From: Candidatus Gastranaerophilales bacterium
Lineage (GTDB): Bacteria; Cyanobacteriota; Vampirovibrionia; Gastranaerophilales; Gastranaerophilaceae
Direction of reading: 5' to 3'
NCBI GenBank assembly: GCA_944324905.1
Contig: CALUYB010000009.1
Coordinates: 1 to 64,000, forward strand
Length of the DNA: 64,000 nt
The notes below the pieces were generated by a model that did not search any database, had not been told where the DNA came from, and was given only the letters and a program-made list of their open reading frames with translations. Shown here one piece after another: positions 63,775 through 64,000 of the stretch (position 1 is the first letter of the stretch; each line of letters opens with the position of its first letter). A program made the translations under genes and the position numbers.

Positions 63775-64000
63775 TATTGAAAATACCTGTCAAAATCCAC
63801 ATCATCAAACGAACACAAAAGTTGATACACAGGGTCATCCTCGTCCATTCTTTGAAAACTGTACTCATCAAACTTCCACAACTTTGGATTAATCCCAATT
63901 GCACGAACAATATTGTGATCGTATAAAATTTTTAACTTCTTTTTCACAACATCAAGACTAATATTTAAGACTTTAGACAGCTCAACAGCAGTGATACCAT
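63771..64000 (-). CDS. C-terminal part of a winged-helix-like protein (start outside window)
   Basis: Seventy-five residues are visible up to the stop at 63771. They begin with a helix-turn-helix-like stretch (ITAVELSKVLNISLDVVKKKLKILYDHNIVR) and end in an acidic tail (MDEDDPVYQLLCSFDDVDFDRYF). The first part resembles the winged-helix of transcription regulators. It overlaps rlmD by four bases, so it lies in the same operon. Confidence 0.7.
   Translation of the reverse strand, partial: GITAVELSKVLNISLDVVKKKLKILYDHNIVRAIGINPKLWKFDEYSFQRMDEDDPVYQLLCSFDDVDFDRYFQY

Overview
The window is AT-rich, densely coding bacterial chromosome with short intergenic gaps. It shows no rRNA, tRNA, insertion sequence, prophage or CRISPR array. 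The gene mix suggests a non-photosynthetic relative of Cyanobacteria of the Melainabacteria/Vampirovibrionia type (Gastranaerophilales-like gut bacterium): a Cys-rich exported protein with three SLH domains, [FeFe]-hydrogenase maturation HydG, ADP-forming acyl-CoA synthetase, a GH57 branching enzyme, the MEP-pathway gene ispF, a YvcK homologue with an N-terminal membrane anchor, and a flagellar system controlled by FliW/CsrA. This placement is inferred from gene content only; a marker-gene tree would settle it.

Layout. 1-8800: the 3' end of fusA, a small unknown protein, hydG, a small exported protein, enolase with an unusual Cys-rich tail, a HEAT-like protein, the SLH protein, an acetyltransferase, a C_GCAxxG_C_C protein and an XRE regulator. 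8900-13400: an exported TPR protein, fliW, csrA and a second TPR-like gene, facing two tandem flagellin genes. 13400-20400 (minus strand): cca, accC, accB, efp, a HEAT-like protein, a DUF212 protein, a prenyl synthase and rsgA, plus a 55-codon gene on the plus strand. 20480-31770 (plus): accD and accA run directly into fliP-fliQ-fliR-flhB-flhA, then a PilZ protein, a small membrane protein, a histidine kinase, a REC/HD-GYP regulator and a P-loop protein. This joins flagellar export to phosphorelay and cyclic-di-GMP signalling. 31770-43940: ispF, HAD phosphatase, glutamate-synthase-type oxidoreductase, tsaC, murJ, a SpoIID protein, a sugar MFS transporter and a two-gene polysaccharide O-acetylation unit. 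44000-57800: gap, a polyprenol-type glycosyltransferase, a 348-bp intergenic region, a radical SAM protein, ADP-forming acyl-CoA synthetase (also Cys-tailed), GH57 branching enzyme, upp, a glycosyltransferase, pxpA, yvcK, panB and panC. 57760-64000: several unknown proteins, two divergent zinc-ribbon genes (one resembling the flagellar-operon protein YvyF), mtaB, rlmD and the end of a winged-helix-like protein.

The strongest unexplained signal is in the 348-bp gap at 46055-46402. An exact match to the sigma-28 flagellar promoter consensus (TAAA, 15 nt, GCCGATAA) is followed about 70 bp later by an intrinsic terminator, with no reading frame between them. It looks like a flagellum-regulated small RNA of about 90 nt. 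The two flagellin leaders each carry two GGA motifs in the arrangement expected of CsrA sites, and the putative RNA has a short stretch complementary to the upstream site. Together with adjacent fliW and csrA this points to a multilayer flagellin control circuit, of which the RNA would be a new part. Other signals are Cys-rich C-terminal tails on two unrelated metabolic enzymes, a perfect 24-bp palindrome upstream of enolase, and a zinc-ribbon protein with a duplicated C-terminal module.
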